The position numbers were made by a program, and so were the translations under genes. Shown in pieces: positions 6,316 to 6,517 of a stretch of 6,517 bases of DNA. Position 1 is the stretch's first letter. Each line of letters begins with the position of its first letter. Below the pieces are notes generated by a model that was not told where the DNA came from, did no database searches, and saw nothing but the letters and a program-made list of their open reading frames with translations. This DNA is from Lentisphaerota bacterium (lineage in GTDB: Bacteria > Verrucomicrobiota > Kiritimatiellia > RFP12 > UBA3636): NCBI GenBank assembly GCA_012511845.1, contig JAAZFF010000300.1:1-6517 (forward strand). The letters run 5' to 3'.

Positions 6316-6417
6316 GTGGTATGTGTTTGCACCGTTAGCAGCGACGTACTTTACAGCCAGCTCTCCTGATTCAGGTGCAAGGTATGTGTACGGTGGTGTA
6401 ATATATTGTCTGTAATT
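6316..6417 (-). pseudogene. Open in-frame extension above the FN3/LamG gene, probable remnant of its missing 5' part
   Basis: Thirty-four sense codons lie in frame between the TGA at 6418-6420 and the ATG at 6315. They encode tyrosine/proline-rich sequence followed by 'SGELAVKYVAANGANTYHMY', which joins smoothly onto the first FN3-like domain. There is no ATG, GTG or TTG in it; the only near-cognate start is CTG at 6358-6360. In the same frame beyond the stop lies ATG-TTG-TCC-TTG-AAG-TGA (6418-6435), too short to be a signal peptide. The pattern fits a gene whose 5' end was replaced by the palindromic DNA to its right, or a nonsense or frameshift change. Confidence 0.45.
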
Positions 6418-6437
6418 TCACTTCAAGGACAACATTT

Positions 6438-6495
6438 GTTCATGTGCCTTGGGTCCCGTGGAACCCGCAGGGTTTTACGGGTAGGCATCATGAAC
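6438..6495. repeat. Long bulged stem-loop
   Basis: Plus-strand arms pair as follows: GTTCATG (6438-6444) with CATGAAC (6489-6495), a T against an AT bulge, GCCT (6446-6449) with AGGC (6483-6486), an asymmetric bulge (6450-6454 against 6482), CCCGT (6455-6459) with ACGGG (6477-6481), GG with TT (wobble), and AACCC (6462-6466) with GGGTT (6470-6474) around a GCA loop. That is 21 Watson-Crick plus 2 wobble pairs. The wobbles favour folding as plus-strand RNA or single-stranded DNA, since they become A-C mismatches on the other strand. No T run follows, so it is not a classical terminator. Confidence 0.7.
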
Positions 6496-6513
6496 GCCCC
6501 CCGCGGGGGGCGT
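6494..6513. repeat. Perfect 20-bp GC palindrome
   Basis: Each half is ACGCCCCCCG or its complement, giving a perfect 10-bp inverted repeat with no spacer. It overlaps the last two bases of the adjacent stem-loop. Such a block can form a cruciform or stall polymerases. No T tract follows on either side. Confidence 0.75.
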
Positions 6514-6517
6514 CGCA

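Larger units (their letters stand above)
6421..6517. other. Non-coding palindromic region at the right edge
   Basis: No open frame with protein-like content is visible on either strand. The segment is mostly self-complementary: it holds the stem-loop and the GC palindrome listed separately and changes abruptly from the AT-richer coding DNA to its left. It may be the end of a repeat or mobile element that continues past the window. Confidence 0.5.

Noticed and set aside
6418..6420. TGA read as selenocysteine, joining ATG at 6435 to the FN3/LamG gene
   Set aside because: The resulting N-terminus would be five residues with no signal peptide, and nothing suggests a selenoprotein. A structure downstream of the TGA that could serve as a SECIS was not seen.
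6438..6495. Integron attC recombination site
   Set aside because: The hairpin has extrahelical bases like attC, but the outer boxes read GTTCATG/CATGAAC with GTT on the 5' side. attC needs RYYYAAC at the 5' end and GTTRRRY at the 3' end.
6438..6513. Rho-independent terminator
   Set aside because: Both stems are strong, but no T tract follows on either strand.

Overview
This window looks like chromosomal DNA of a PVC-superphylum bacterium, most plausibly Lentisphaerota, Kiritimatiellota or a relative. That is an inference from protein style, not from a marker gene. The signs are a surface beta-helix protein with an N-terminal 'NW..NTVPG.DD' motif, a solo jelly-roll secreted protein, a multidomain exported glycosidase, starts without clear Shine-Dalgarno sequences, and spacers carrying palindromic repeats. 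All four protein genes lie on the minus strand. Three carry export signals, and the fourth has exported-type domains but no intact N-terminus.

Layout from right to left, which is the direction of transcription. (1) 6421-6517 is a non-coding, highly palindromic patch: a 58-nt bulged stem-loop overlapping a perfect 20-bp GC palindrome. (2) 4996-6315 encodes a protein of fibronectin-III-like domains followed by a concanavalin/LamG-like jelly roll. Its open frame continues upstream of the only ATG to a stop at 6418-6420, with protein-like sequence and no signal peptide, so the gene may be 5'-truncated. (3) Only 28 nt downstream, 3168-4967 encodes a secreted clan GH-A glycoside hydrolase (GH2-like TIM barrel with N140-E141 and E225), an Ig/PKD-like domain and a C-terminal carbohydrate-binding-like domain. 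It probably starts at TTG. (4) 2677-3167 is a 491-bp spacer. Its gene-proximal part is AT-rich and holds a good sigma-70-type promoter. The rest is GC-richer, repeat-laden DNA (a CAGT heptad repeat, a 66-nt imperfect palindrome, short direct repeats) bracketed by a 10-bp direct repeat. (5) 703-2676 encodes a 657-residue signal-peptide-bearing beta-helix repeat protein. (6) 48-641 encodes a 197-residue signal-peptide-bearing jelly-roll protein with a proline-rich tail, followed by a small terminator-like hairpin.

As a set, the genes fit extracellular polysaccharide recognition and degradation or cell-surface display, but no substrate can be assigned from sequence alone. No transposase, CRISPR array, tRNA, rRNA or defence system was seen. 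The most unusual parts are the two palindromic repeat patches and the broken-looking 5' end of the FN3/LamG gene. The protein families themselves are of types known in this group of bacteria.
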